From an uncultured Verrucomicrobiota bacterium (GTDB taxonomy: Bacteria > Verrucomicrobiota > Verrucomicrobiia > Limisphaerales > JADLHS01), in NCBI GenBank assembly GCA_903828255.1, contig CAIKLQ010000929.1, forward strand, positions 1 to 37,835: a DNA stretch of 37,835 nucleotides, written 5' to 3'. A model generated the notes under the pieces. The model worked only from the letters and a program-made list of their open reading frames with translations, was not told where the DNA came from and did not search any database. Shown in pieces: positions 17,868 through 25,976 of this stretch. The position numbers and the translations under genes were made by a program. Within the stretch, counting starts at the first letter, position 1. Each line of letters begins with the position of its first letter.

Positions 17868-18677
17868 CTACGCCGCGGTCCCCGCCATCCAAACCAGCCG
17901 CAACCCTTCCAGCGTCAAATTCGGTGCGACGGCCGAAATCTCCGGCAGCCGGGCCGCGATCAGCTTCGCGTAACTGCCGGTGGCCACGACCGGCAAACGC
18001 GGTGACTTGAGTTCGTGCTTCAACTCGGCGATCAACTCGCGCACGAGGCCGCGATAACCATGCACGGCCCCGATCAGCATCGCCTGTTCAGTGGACTTGC
18101 CGATGGCGGAATTCACGGCGCGAATTTTGATGCGCGGGAGCAGCGCCGTTTTCTCGTGCAGATAATCCGTCATCGCTGCCAGTCCGGGCGCGATGACCCC
18201 GCCCACATAATTGCCGCACTGGTCCACCACGTCGAAAGTCACCGCCGTGCCGAAATCCACCACCACCACCGGCGTGCCAAAGCGATGCCGCGCCGCCACC
18301 GCGTTCGCCAGCCGATCCGGACCGATCGTGTCCGGCTTGGGATAATCAATTCCTACTCCGCGCAATGTTTTGGGTGTGAGTTCCAGCGGAGCGCGGAGCT
18401 CTAGCTCGGCGCGTTGGTGAGGCTTGTTCCGCGTCGGGCCGGGGCCCAGCGTTCCGAGTTCCGCAATGGCCTGACGCACGAGCGGGGTAATGTCCGGCAC
18501 CACGCTGCAAAGCGCCACGCCGTCCAGCTTCGCTGCGGCGACAAATTTCCGCACGCAAGCGGTCGCTGTTCCGTCGAGCCACGCGGCGGTGGGAACGTCG
18601 GTTTGTTTCACCACGCGCCGCCCATTCGCCAGCCCGAGGTGCGTATTCGTGTTGCCGATGTCGAAAAGCAAAATCAT
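17868..18677 (-). CDS. coaX: Type III pantothenate kinase
   Basis: A 269-residue kinase for the first step of coenzyme A synthesis (pantothenate to 4'-phosphopantothenate). MILLFDIGNTNTHLGL is the phosphate-binding start of the acetate and sugar kinase/Hsp70/actin fold. IGPDRLANAVAARH (about 140) and VVVVDFGTAVTFDVV (about 157) are hallmark motifs of CoaX. The ATG at 18677 begins exactly at the conserved N-terminus. The longer open frame to 18731 is intergenic repeat. An extra stretch of about 20 residues (about 78-98, including PTRNKPHQRAELELRAP) precedes LELTPKTLRGVGIDYP and contains a palindromic repeat. It lies downstream of birA on the same strand, a common pairing. Confidence 0.93.
   Translation of the reverse strand: MILLFDIGNTNTHLGLANGRRVVKQTDVPTAAWLDGTATACVRKFVAAAKLDGVALCSVVPDITPLVRQAIAELGTLGPGPTRNKPHQRAELELRAPLELTPKTLRGVGIDYPKPDTIGPDRLANAVAARHRFGTPVVVVDFGTAVTFDVVDQCGNYVGGVIAPGLAAMTDYLHEKTALLPRIKIRAVNSAIGKSTEQAMLIGAVHGYRGLVRELIAELKHELKSPRLPVVATGSYAKLIAARLPEISAVAPNLTLEGLRLVWMAGTAA
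18391..18412. repeat. Palindromic repeat inside coaX
   Basis: GCGCGGAGCT and AGCTCGGCGC face each other across two bases with one mismatch. It encodes part of the extra segment RAELELRAP of CoaX. Confidence 0.6.
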
Positions 18678-18684
18678 TGGGTAA

Positions 18685-18794
18685 ATGACGAATGATAATT
18701 GACGCAGGGTGGAATCCAGAGCCAAAGGCAAGTTCCTTCGCCAGTTACCCGCCCGAAATGCAATTCGTGATTCGTCATTCGCAATTTCATTTCT
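18685..18794. repeat. Opposed arms of 7-nt words between birA and coaX
   Basis: The left arm is ATGACGA, ATGATAA, TTGACGC (18685-18705). The right arm is GCAATTC, GTGATTC, GTCATTC, GCAATTT (18760-18787) and runs into the birA stop codon. The arms are partly complementary. They occupy both ends of the gap between the two genes. Confidence 0.7.
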
Positions 18795-19767
18795 CCACCG
18801 TCACATCCCCGCCGATGATGCGCTCCAAGTGCCCGTGCTCGGTGCGCACCAGCAGCGCGCCGTCGTCGTCCAGCGATTCGGCGTGACCGCGGATTTGGCG
18901 CTCGCCGATGGAAATCGTGACTGGCTGACCGATGGTCGTGCAGCGCTCTTCCCACTCATCCGCCAGTTCCGCGAAGTGCCCGCCGCACACCCGGGCATAG
19001 TCGCGATCTAGTTCGCGCAGAATCGCCGTTGCGAGTTCGGCACGCAGAAGGGGCCGGCCCAGTTCGGCGCGGAGCGAGGTCGCGAGCTTCCGCACCTCGG
19101 GCGGGAATTCATTCGCGGCCTGATTCACGTCCACGCCGACGCCGAGGATGAGGTATTTGACGCGGTCGAGTTCGGCGTTCATTTCCGTGAGAATGCCCGC
19201 GACTTTTTTCCCGCGAAACAAAATATCGTTGGGCCACTTGATTTCGGCGTGCAGTCCCGTCTCGGCGTGGATCGCGCGCCACAGTGCCGTGGCGGCGGCG
19301 ACGGTGAGTTGCGTGGCTTCCTGCGGACGCAGTTCCGGCCGCAGGAGAATGGAAAACCAAAGCCCTTTGCCCGCTGGCGAAATCCACTTGCGCCCGAGCC
19401 GTCCCCGGCCTCGCGTTTGCGATTCCGCGAATACCACCACGCCCTCCTTCACGCCGTCGCGCGCGAGCTTTTCGACGACGTCGTTGGTCGAAGTCGTCTC
19501 CTGAAACACGCGGATGTCGCGGCCGATGATCTGGGTTTTGCCGAGACGGGCGACCAAGTCGTCGGCGTGTAACACATCGGGATCGTTGGTCAGGCGGTAG
19601 CCGAGATGCGGGCTGGCTTCGATTTCGTAACCGAGTTTACGCAATTCCTCGATGCGCGCCCAGATGGCGGCGCGGCTGATGCCGAGTTTCAGGGAAAGCT
19701 CCGCGCCGGAAACGCCGCTGTTCTCCGCCGCGCGGAGAGCTGAAAGGATTTGTGCGTCAGTGGTCAT
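18787..19767 (-). CDS. birA: Bifunctional biotin-[acetyl-CoA-carboxylase] ligase/biotin operon repressor
   Basis: A 326-residue class II biotin protein ligase. The N-terminal winged helix-turn-helix (about 5-55; SGVSGAELSLKLGISRAAIW) is the DNA-binding domain that makes it a repressor. The catalytic domain carries TRGRGRLGRKWISP (about 112-125), KWPNDILFRGKKVAGILTE (about 175-193) and a C-terminal SH3-like domain. It activates biotin with ATP and attaches it to the carrier protein of acetyl-CoA carboxylase. The ATG at 19767 is chosen since GAGGA lies eight bases upstream. The other ATG at 19785 would start inside the hexamer repeat. Target operators cannot be seen here. Confidence 0.93.
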   Translation of the reverse strand: MTTDAQILSALRAAENSGVSGAELSLKLGISRAAIWARIEELRKLGYEIEASPHLGYRLTNDPDVLHADDLVARLGKTQIIGRDIRVFQETTSTNDVVEKLARDGVKEGVVVFAESQTRGRGRLGRKWISPAGKGLWFSILLRPELRPQEATQLTVAAATALWRAIHAETGLHAEIKWPNDILFRGKKVAGILTEMNAELDRVKYLILGVGVDVNQAANEFPPEVRKLATSLRAELGRPLLRAELATAILRELDRDYARVCGGHFAELADEWEERCTTIGQPVTISIGERQIRGHAESLDDDGALLVRTEHGHLERIIGGDVTVEK

Positions 19768-20099
19768 AAAATTCGTCCTCGTCATCCTGCTCGGCCTCGT
19801 TCTCGAATTTCTTTCGGTTCGATTTTCGGATCAAGGACGAGTTGATATCGGAGTCGGCTGGCGGCCCCGCTTGGGGCTAACTTCCAACCGATTGAATACG
19901 ATACCCACCACTAAACCCAACCCAACCGCCAATGTAAAACTGATTAAGTTGTCGGCGGACGCCCCTCGGGGCGACGGCAAGATGTATCGCCAGTGCGCCG
20001 ATCAAAATCTCCAACGGCAAGGTGCGCCGTCCCAGCGAAGTGGCGAAGGACAAGTTGGTGAACAAAAAGTTTCGTTTGCGAATCGCGCCGCGCCGTCAT
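19768..20099. other. Intergenic region with hexamer array and small palindromes
   Basis: These 332 bases hold no convincing gene. On the minus strand five hexamers (GAGAAC, GAGGCC, GAGCAG, GATGAC, GAGGAC; plus-strand 19775-19804) lead directly to the birA start, and the last one supplies its ribosome binding site. A palindrome CGCCCC-TC-GGGGCG lies at 19960-19973. The remainder shows no clear features. Confidence 0.55.
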
Positions 20100-21701
20100 C
20101 TACCAGTCGGTCGGCTGGTAATCCTTGAGAAATTTTCCCCACACATGCTGGCCGGTGTTGAAGCCGGCGATGATCGGGTCCACGATTCGTGCCGCGCCGT
20201 CCACAGTGTCCAGCGGCGGATGGAAGCGATGCTCCTGCACCTTCCGCTCGGCGATTTTCACCGGGTCTTCGTCTGTGACCCAGCCCGTATCCACGGCGTT
20301 CATGTGGATGCCATCCGCCTGATAATCCGCCGCTGACGTGCGCGTCATCATGTTGAGCGCGGCCTTGGCCATGTTTGTGTGCGGATGCCGCGTGGTCTTG
20401 AACTTCCGGTAAAACTGACCCTCGACGGCCGAGACGTTGACGATGTGCTTGTCGCGCTCCGGCGTGCGGAGCAGCAGTGGTTTGAGGCGTGCGTTGAGAA
20501 TGAACGGCGCGACGGCGTTGACGAGGTGGACTTCCAGCAACTCGACCGACGGCACTTCCGCCATCGTCAGCCGCCAGGAGTTGCGCTCGCGCAAATCCAC
20601 TTGCTGCAAATCTTGATCGAGCTGGCCTTCGGGAAACAATCCTTGCTGCGCCGCCAATTCGTCCGGCAGCAGCGGCACTTGCGAGAGTTCAGCGGCGTGC
20701 GTGAGGCCGGCGACCCCTGACAGGCGGTGGCTTGAAGTCCCGCTCTTCGGCGGCACTGCGGCCAATCCGCCTGCAGTCGGGGTTTCAAACGCGGGCAGAG
20801 TGCCGCCTTCCGGCAACATGTGATAACCCCGCAAGCCCTCATACGCGCCGAGCAGTTTGCGCGCGTTCTCCGGCATTTCGTGCAGCGAGGCCGTTTCGCG
20901 CTCCATCATGTGCTGATAAAAATCTGGCGGCCGGCGCACGGTCTGGCAGGCGTTGTTGATGATAAAATCCAAACGCGGCCGCGTTGCGAGCAGATGACGG
21001 CAAAAGGCCTCCACGCTGGGCGTATGGCGCAAATCCAATCCGAAAATCTCCAGCCGATGTCCCCAGTCGGCGAAGTCCGGTTCAGCGGCGTAGCGCCGGG
21101 TGGAGTCGCGCGGAAAGCGGGTGCTCACGATGAGTTGCGCGCCGGCCCGCAGCAATTTGATGCCGGCCTGGTAGCCAATCTTCACGCGCCCACCGGTGAG
21201 GAGCGCCACCCGCCCCCGCAAATCCGCCGACTCGGTGCGCTTGTGGAAATTCAACTCCGCGCACGTTGGGCAAAGCTGGTCGTAGAAATGGTGGATGGTC
21301 GAATAATCGCGTTTGCAGATGTAGCAATTCTGCGGCTCGACGACTTCTCGGAAACCGGGATCGTCGGTGACTTCCTGCTGCTCGCAGTCCGGCGGGGGAA
21401 GGACGTTGGGAGTGGTGAACACCGGCTTTTGCCGCAGCTTGCGGATGCCGGTTTCGCTGAGCTTGGACTGGTCACGGTGAAGTTTCTCCGCCTTGCGCTG
21501 GCGCACGCGGGCTTTGACGAGCTGCCGGCGCGCGCTCACCTCGGGGCAGTAAATATCTCCCGCAGCTTTTAGCAAGCGCGTGCGGTCTTCGACGGACAAA
21601 CTAGCGAGCAACGCGCGATTACCGGCGACTTGTTCGAGCAGTTCGGCGGCGGCCTTCAACTGGGCGGTGAGTTCGCCGATATGATTTGGTCGGGCTGACA
21701 T
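20100..21701 (-). CDS. SDR-type Rossmann protein with N-terminal Cys4 domain
   Basis: A 533-residue protein. Residues 1-155 form a basic, helical region ending in a probable zinc site, C126-x2-C129 and C144-x2-C147 (NCYICKRD ... LCPTCAEL). A short-chain dehydrogenase/reductase domain follows from about 161 ([33 protein letters not shown] at about 235). The catalytic-site region reads NVSAVEG..., then [19 protein letters not shown]. The Lys is kept, but the residue four before it, normally Tyr, is Thr. It therefore may not use the classical SDR mechanism, or it may use the YRKFK tyrosine about eleven residues earlier. A palindromic insert lies in the segment [14 protein letters not shown] and beyond. 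ATG at 21701. Substrate unknown. Confidence 0.8.
   Translation of the reverse strand: MSARPNHIGELTAQLKAAAELLEQVAGNRALLASLSVEDRTRLLKAAGDIYCPEVSARRQLVKARVRQRKAEKLHRDQSKLSETGIRKLRQKPVFTTPNVLPPPDCEQQEVTDDPGFREVVEPQNCYICKRDYSTIHHFYDQLCPTCAELNFHKRTESADLRGRVALLTGGRVKIGYQAGIKLLRAGAQLIVSTRFPRDSTRRYAAEPDFADWGHRLEIFGLDLRHTPSVEAFCRHLLATRPRLDFIINNACQTVRRPPDFYQHMMERETASLHEMPENARKLLGAYEGLRGYHMLPEGGTLPAFETPTAGGLAAVPPKSGTSSHRLSGVAGLTHAAELSQVPLLPDELAAQQGLFPEGQLDQDLQQVDLRERNSWRLTMAEVPSVELLEVHLVNAVAPFILNARLKPLLLRTPERDKHIVNVSAVEGQFYRKFKTTRHPHTNMAKAALNMMTRTSAADYQADGIHMNAVDTGWVTDEDPVKIAERKVQEHRFHPPLDTVDGAARIVDPIIAGFNTGQHVWGKFLKDYQPTDW
20749..20807. repeat. Palindromic insert inside the SDR gene
   Basis: GGCGGCACT (20749-20757) and its exact complement AGTGCCGCC (20799-20807) bound a 59-bp segment. 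It is translated on the minus strand as about 20 residues of Gly/Pro/Ala/Thr-rich sequence between the Rossmann half and the catalytic half. Confidence 0.6.
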
Positions 21702-21767
21702 TTAAGAAATTCGGCGAGCAGCATAACCAGCCGGCGGGTGGCGGGCGACTCAATAGTAGGTTTGAAT

Positions 21768-21797
21768 AGCGGCGCAAGCCGCGAGGCTTGTGCCGCT
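21768..21797. repeat. 13-bp palindromic hairpin with GCGA loop
   Basis: AGCGGCGCAAGCC, loop GCGA, then GGCTTGTGCCGCT, paired with a single G-U wobble. It sits in the 168-base gap between the M28 gene and the SDR gene. There is no U-run, so a REP-type element is more likely than a terminator. Confidence 0.7.
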
Positions 21798-21869
21798 AAC
21801 GCGATCCGGCGCTCGCTGATTCCGTCCGACGATCTGGCCGGCAATAGTTCGAAGCGCTGAAAAGATGGG

Positions 21870-24869
21870 TTACTTTCTCGCTTCGGGCGTCACGGTCAGC
21901 GTGACCCGCTCGTTGTTCCGAAGCACCACGACCGCCACGGGTTTTCCGATTTTCACGGCGTCCATCGCGTAGGTGTAATCATAGACGTTGGCGATCTTTG
22001 TTCCGGCGAACTCCACGATCACGTCGCCGCCTTTGAGGCCCGCTTTGTCCGCCGGGCCACCTGTGCGCACGCCGCTGAGTTTCACGCCCTGAACTTCCGC
22101 GGCGTAATCGGGGATGGTGCCGAGGTAGGCGCGGAGCGTTTCCCGACCGCCGCCGCCGGAATCTTTCCGCGCGACCTGGGCGTAGGCGGGCCGTTCGGAT
22201 TTTTCGAGATCGAGCAAAATGCCCCGGGCCAGTTTCGCGATGCGTTCCGTGCCCTCGTAGTTCAACGTGTCGGGCTTGTCGGTCGGGCGATGGTAATCGT
22301 CGTGGCCACCGGTGAAGAACGCGAGCACGGGAACGCCCTTCGGATAGAGCGCCGTGGTGTCGGTCGGCAGATACGGATCTTCTTGGAGCGTCAGTTGAAA
22401 ACCCGCCGCCACGTTGCGCTTCTCGATCAGCTTCGTCCAAACCGGCGACGAACCGATGCCCTGCAATGTCAGCTTGTTTTCGCGTAACCGTCCGACCATG
22501 TCGAAGTTCAAGTAAGCCGCGATATTCGTGAGCGGTACCAGCGGCTGCTCGGCAAAGCGCGACGAACCAATGAGGCCAATTTCCTCGCCCGCCCACGCCG
22601 CAAAGATCAGCCCGCGCGGAAAGGCCGTGGGGTTTTTCGCCCGCTCGCTGGCGAGCGCGGCGGCCAATTCGAGCAGGGTGGCGACCCCGGAGGCGTTGTC
22701 GTCCGCGCCGCAATGAATCATCCCTTCCTCGCCCTTGCGATTCATCGCGCCGGTTTCGCCGTGGCCTAGATGATCGTAATGGGCGCCGACCATGACATAT
22801 TCCGCAGTGCGGGCGCTGGCGGCGGTCACTGCGGGCGGAATCATGCCGAGGACATTGCGATCGTTTTTCCGGATGTGTTCGATGCCGGTGGTCAGTCGCA
22901 CGCGGACATTCGTCAGCCCCATGCCGCTTTCGGCGTGCGGGTTTTCAATGTCGAGCGCCGCTTGAAGTTGGGCCAGGTCCTTGCCCGAACCGGCGAATAG
23001 CGCGGCGACGACGTTGCTGCTGGCGCAGGCGATGGGGATGGCTGACCCGGCAAGGCTGCTGTCCGAAGTCATCCTGAGCAACTCCCCGGCGTTGGGCGAA
23101 CTTGGGCCGGTGATGAAGATCACGCCCTTCGCGCCGTGTTCGCGCGCGTGCATGGCCTTGTAGCGGACGCCGGCGTAACGGTTCAACTCGGCGCGGCGCT
23201 TGGCCTCCACCTGTTCCGGCACGTAGCGGAGCACGAGCGCGATGCGGTTCGAGACGTCCAAGCCGGCGTAGGAATCGTAGCCTTCGCCGGGCTTGCCGGG
23301 CACGGAGAGGCCGTAACCGACGAAGATCACCTGGCCTTCCACCTCGGCGCTTGCGGAGAAGGCGAGCGGGCGGAAATCTTTTTCGACCGTGAACTCCACC
23401 GGCGTTCCGTTCGTGGGCGTGACGGTGAGGCGGTTGTCGTTGGTCAGGACCCGCGCGCCCGCGTTGAAATCGTAATTCTGGAAATAGGTTTCGTTCGTGC
23501 CGACGGGCTGGAGTCCGATGCGTTTCATCTGCGCCGCGATGTATTCGGACGCGAGTTCGGCCCCGCGCGAACCGGAGAGACGGCCTTCCAATTCATCGGA
23601 AGCGAGGTGGGCGACGATGGCGTGAAGATCGTTAGTTGTGATTTCGGGAGTGAATCGCGATGCGGGATCCGTGAGGGGAGTTCTGCTGGCGGAATGGGCG
23701 TTGGTTTGCTCGTGAGACCGCGCCCCGGTCGCGGCTCCGGCAACGGAACTCCGGTTGGCGGAGGTTTCGCGCGGTGGAGCGGCTTCCAAGACTTCGAGCG
23801 CGGCGGTGTGATTCCAGTCGGCCAGGAAGATTTGCGATTTGCCTTCCGCCGTGCGGCTGGAAGTCCAGGTCAGTTTTGTTCCGTCGGGCGAGAACACGGG
23901 CAGCCCGTCGAAGCCGTCGGTGAACGTCACGCGCACGGGCTCGCGTGTGCCCGCTGCGTCCACGAGAAACAATTCAAAATTCGCGAACCCGAGTTTGTTC
24001 GCCGTGAAAATGACGTAGCGCGCGGACGGATGGAAATACGGGGCCCAAGACATGGCGCCGAAATCCGTGAGCCGCCGCTGATCAGAGCCGTCAATCTTCA
24101 TGGTGAACACATCCGCCGTATCGCCTTTCTCGGTGAAGTGCCGCCAGATAATGCGCTGACCGTCCGGCGAGAAAAACGGGCCGCCATCGTAGCCGGGCGA
24201 TTGCGTGAGCCGTCGGACATTCGAGCCGTCGGCATTCATCAGGTAGATTTCGCCGAATCCGGCGGGGTCGGTTTCGAGGCGTTGACGATCCGACGCGGAA
24301 AGCTGGTTGGTGGGATACGCGTCGCGTAACGAACAGAAGGCGATCAGCTTTCCATCTGGCGAGAAGGAAGCTTCGGCGTCGTAGCCTTGAACGCGGGTGA
24401 GTTGCCGCACATTCGAGCCGTCGCGGTGGGCGACAAAGATGTCCATCTGTTCGTCGTAGTCCCAAGAGTAACGTCGCTCCTTGCCGGCGGCGCGGAACGC
24501 AAGCTCGGCGTTCTGCTTCGCGCCGGCTTGAGGGTCTAAATGGGTTGAAGCGAAGAGGACGTCGGCGCTGCCGGGGCGGAAAAAGGCGCACGTCGTCTTG
24601 CCTGTGCCGGGGGAGACGCGGTGGCTGTCGCCGCTTTCCAGATCGAGCGTGTAGATTTGGTAGAACGGATTCGCCGGTTCGCGTTCGCTTTGGAAGACCA
24701 GCACTTTGCCGTCCGGCGAGAAGTAACCCTCGCCGCTGCGCTTGCCTTCAAAAATGAGTTGGCGGGTGTGGAAAAGCAGCCGCGCCTCGCTTGCCGGGCC
24801 GGATTCCGCGGCCCCGGCGTTGGCGAGTAATGCAATCCAAGTTAGGGCGAAGCCAAGATAACGATTCAT
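21870..24869 (-). CDS. Secreted M28 metallopeptidase with N-terminal beta-propeller and C-terminal PDZ domain
   Basis: A 999-residue exported protein. Signal peptide 1-21 (MNRYLGFALTWIALLANAGAA). About 30-350 is a TolB/PD40-type propeller with repeated 'FSPDGK' units (YFSPDGKVLVF, SFSPDGKLIAF, FFSPDGQRIIW, VFSPDGTKLTW). A low-complexity linker (about 350-405) holds a palindromic DNA insert. A PA-like domain leads to the M28 catalytic domain (about 680-890), with zinc ligands in GAHYDHLG, GADDNASG, AGEEIGLIG, NFDMVGR and GGHDDYH. The PDZ domain (about 905-995) contains GGPADKAGLKGGDVIVEFAG. Such enzymes are periplasmic or surface aminopeptidases. The combination of propeller and PDZ suggests substrate capture. 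ATG at 24869. Confidence 0.92.
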   Translation of the reverse strand: MNRYLGFALTWIALLANAGAAESGPASEARLLFHTRQLIFEGKRSGEGYFSPDGKVLVFQSEREPANPFYQIYTLDLESGDSHRVSPGTGKTTCAFFRPGSADVLFASTHLDPQAGAKQNAELAFRAAGKERRYSWDYDEQMDIFVAHRDGSNVRQLTRVQGYDAEASFSPDGKLIAFCSLRDAYPTNQLSASDRQRLETDPAGFGEIYLMNADGSNVRRLTQSPGYDGGPFFSPDGQRIIWRHFTEKGDTADVFTMKIDGSDQRRLTDFGAMSWAPYFHPSARYVIFTANKLGFANFELFLVDAAGTREPVRVTFTDGFDGLPVFSPDGTKLTWTSSRTAEGKSQIFLADWNHTAALEVLEAAPPRETSANRSSVAGAATGARSHEQTNAHSASRTPLTDPASRFTPEITTNDLHAIVAHLASDELEGRLSGSRGAELASEYIAAQMKRIGLQPVGTNETYFQNYDFNAGARVLTNDNRLTVTPTNGTPVEFTVEKDFRPLAFSASAEVEGQVIFVGYGLSVPGKPGEGYDSYAGLDVSNRIALVLRYVPEQVEAKRRAELNRYAGVRYKAMHAREHGAKGVIFITGPSSPNAGELLRMTSDSSLAGSAIPIACASSNVVAALFAGSGKDLAQLQAALDIENPHAESGMGLTNVRVRLTTGIEHIRKNDRNVLGMIPPAVTAASARTAEYVMVGAHYDHLGHGETGAMNRKGEEGMIHCGADDNASGVATLLELAAALASERAKNPTAFPRGLIFAAWAGEEIGLIGSSRFAEQPLVPLTNIAAYLNFDMVGRLRENKLTLQGIGSSPVWTKLIEKRNVAAGFQLTLQEDPYLPTDTTALYPKGVPVLAFFTGGHDDYHRPTDKPDTLNYEGTERIAKLARGILLDLEKSERPAYAQVARKDSGGGGRETLRAYLGTIPDYAAEVQGVKLSGVRTGGPADKAGLKGGDVIVEFAGTKIANVYDYTYAMDAVKIGKPVAVVVLRNNERVTLTVTPEARK
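23677..23752. repeat. Palindromic insert in the linker of the M28 gene
   Basis: GGAGTTC (23677-23683) and GAACTCC (23746-23752) bound 76 bp. On the minus strand it encodes a Ser/Ala/Thr-rich part of the linker (SSVAGAATGARS, then HEQTNAHSASRTP). Confidence 0.5.
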
Positions 24870-24955
24870 GGGCGCGGATTCTCTGACGGAAACAAGGAGT
24901 GGAGCAATGGAAAATCGCCGTGAAGTTGAGGGGCGGAGTCCCCGACGAGCAACCG

Positions 24956-25279
24956 CTATCGCGGCGAAGTGGCGTTCGTGGTCGCGGCTTCGAAATGCAC
25001 CACGGTTTCGCCGGGTTTGGCGAAACCGAGTTGCTCGCGGGCGAGCCGTTCGACGGCTTTGGGGTCGTTGCGCAAGGCGTCAATGGAGGCTTTCAACTGG
25101 CGCGCGGATTCATTTTCTTTCTGCGTTTGGGTGTCGAGTCGCTGGACTTCCTGGCGCATGCGCTCGTTTTGGCGGATCAACGGAAGATACCAGCCGGCGA
25201 TGGCCAGCAGCACCGCGATGACTAGGAGCGCAATCACCAGCCGGGTGAGCTTGTTCCAGATGTCGAAATCCACTTTCAT
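24956..25279 (-). CDS. Septum formation initiator, DivIC/FtsB family
   Basis: A 107-residue single-pass membrane protein. A short cytoplasmic N-terminus is followed by one transmembrane helix (about 13-31, LVIALLVIAVLLAIAGWYL). A periplasmic coiled coil follows (about 36-68, rich in Arg/Glu/Gln heptads). The family signature follows it: LRNDPKAVERLAREQLGFAK then PGETVVHFE. FtsB/DivIC joins FtsL and FtsQ in the divisome and helps activate septal wall synthesis. ATG at 25279. It stands between the lipoprotein gene and the M28 gene, all on the minus strand, and is not next to the usual eno or division genes. Confidence 0.88.
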   Translation of the reverse strand: MKVDFDIWNKLTRLVIALLVIAVLLAIAGWYLPLIRQNERMRQEVQRLDTQTQKENESARQLKASIDALRNDPKAVERLAREQLGFAKPGETVVHFEAATTNATSPR

Positions 25280-25321
25280 CGCGCTTAGTTAAACAGGCAG
25301 GAAAAAAATCGGAAGCGGAAA

Positions 25322-25687
25322 TTACCGGATCAGTTTTTTCCAAGTTAGCAACCGTCCGTCTGGTCCAAAAGTCAGTCGCAGGAAATAGTCTGGCGAGTAG
25401 GTGTCCACAACGGGCGGCGGGTACGCCATGGCCCCGTAAGGCGAACCATAAAAGCCGCCGGTGGCATAGACCTGACGATAGCCCCGGCGGGTGAGCCACT
25501 CGGCGACGAGGGTGTCGTCGGTCAGTTTCGCCTGCTTGTCCGGCGGGCCAATTTCGACAACCGCTTGGTCAAAAGTGTAAGTGCCAACCCGGGCGCTCCA
25601 GTCAATTTTCCGGGTGGCGCAACCGCCCAGCAGCCCGGCTAGCAGCAGGAGGGCCACCCCAGCGGTTGGGAAACGCGAAATAATCAT
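25322..25687 (-). CDS. Small predicted lipoprotein
   Basis: A 121-residue protein with a lipoprotein signal peptide ending LLAGLLGGC, so Cys24 would be the acylated residue. The mature part begins ATRKIDWSARVGTYTFDQAV and contains a 'GPPDKQAKLTDDTLVAEWLT' segment like small outer-membrane lipoproteins that check a sequence-variable ligand (SmpA/BamE-like folds share the 'G.P' start). A Gly/Tyr/Pro-rich stretch (about 75-95) follows. No named family is certain. It lies 42 bases upstream of the DivIC-type gene on the same strand. It is probably envelope associated, function unknown. Confidence 0.75.
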   Translation of the reverse strand: MIISRFPTAGVALLLLAGLLGGCATRKIDWSARVGTYTFDQAVVEIGPPDKQAKLTDDTLVAEWLTRRGYRQVYATGGFYGSPYGAMAYPPPVVDTYSPDYFLRLTFGPDGRLLTWKKLIR

Positions 25688-25976
25688 GGGGCTAGTGTAG
25701 CCGACGTGGCTTGGGGTGCAACCCGGCAGGCGCAGCTACCAACGATCAGGGCGTGATTAGAAGTGGATGCGGCCCGGAGCGTGGCGTCCTCGGCCCCAGC
25801 AAGGTAGACCGGACGGAAGCGTGCTGACCTTCCCAAACCGCGGAGCGTAGGTGGCTGGCTGCGCCCGAGGACGGCCCGCGGTTCGGGTTTAGTGTCCAGG
25901 GGCACGCCGCCGGGCCAGTTGCCGCACGGTATTTGATTGTCATTCGGTTGTTTAGCCGATATGTCTTGGCCGTCGA
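25688..25976. other. Divergent intergenic region with repeat-like sequence
   Basis: These 289 bases lie between the lipoprotein (-) and YIP1-like (+) genes, so they hold both promoters. Most of 25740-25900 is GC-rich and inverted-repeat-like. It includes 17 bases (25858-25874) also found in reverse complement at 17766-17782. An open frame there encodes only low-complexity Arg/Pro/Ala sequence and is not called. The 50 bases before the plus-strand start at 25977 are AT-richer. Confidence 0.5.

Noticed and set aside
19877-20065. 62-codon minus-strand frame between the SDR and birA genes
   Set aside because: No family resemblance, contains a palindrome in its middle and has no ribosome binding site.
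23136-24329. Plus-strand open frame of 397 codons opposite the M28 gene
   Set aside because: No domain features, and antisense to the conserved PD40 repeats and PA-like region.
25684-25905. 73-codon minus-strand frame in the lipoprotein-YIP1 gap
   Set aside because: Translation of GC-rich repeat sequence with low-complexity Arg/Pro/Ala content. Repeat DNA is the simpler explanation.
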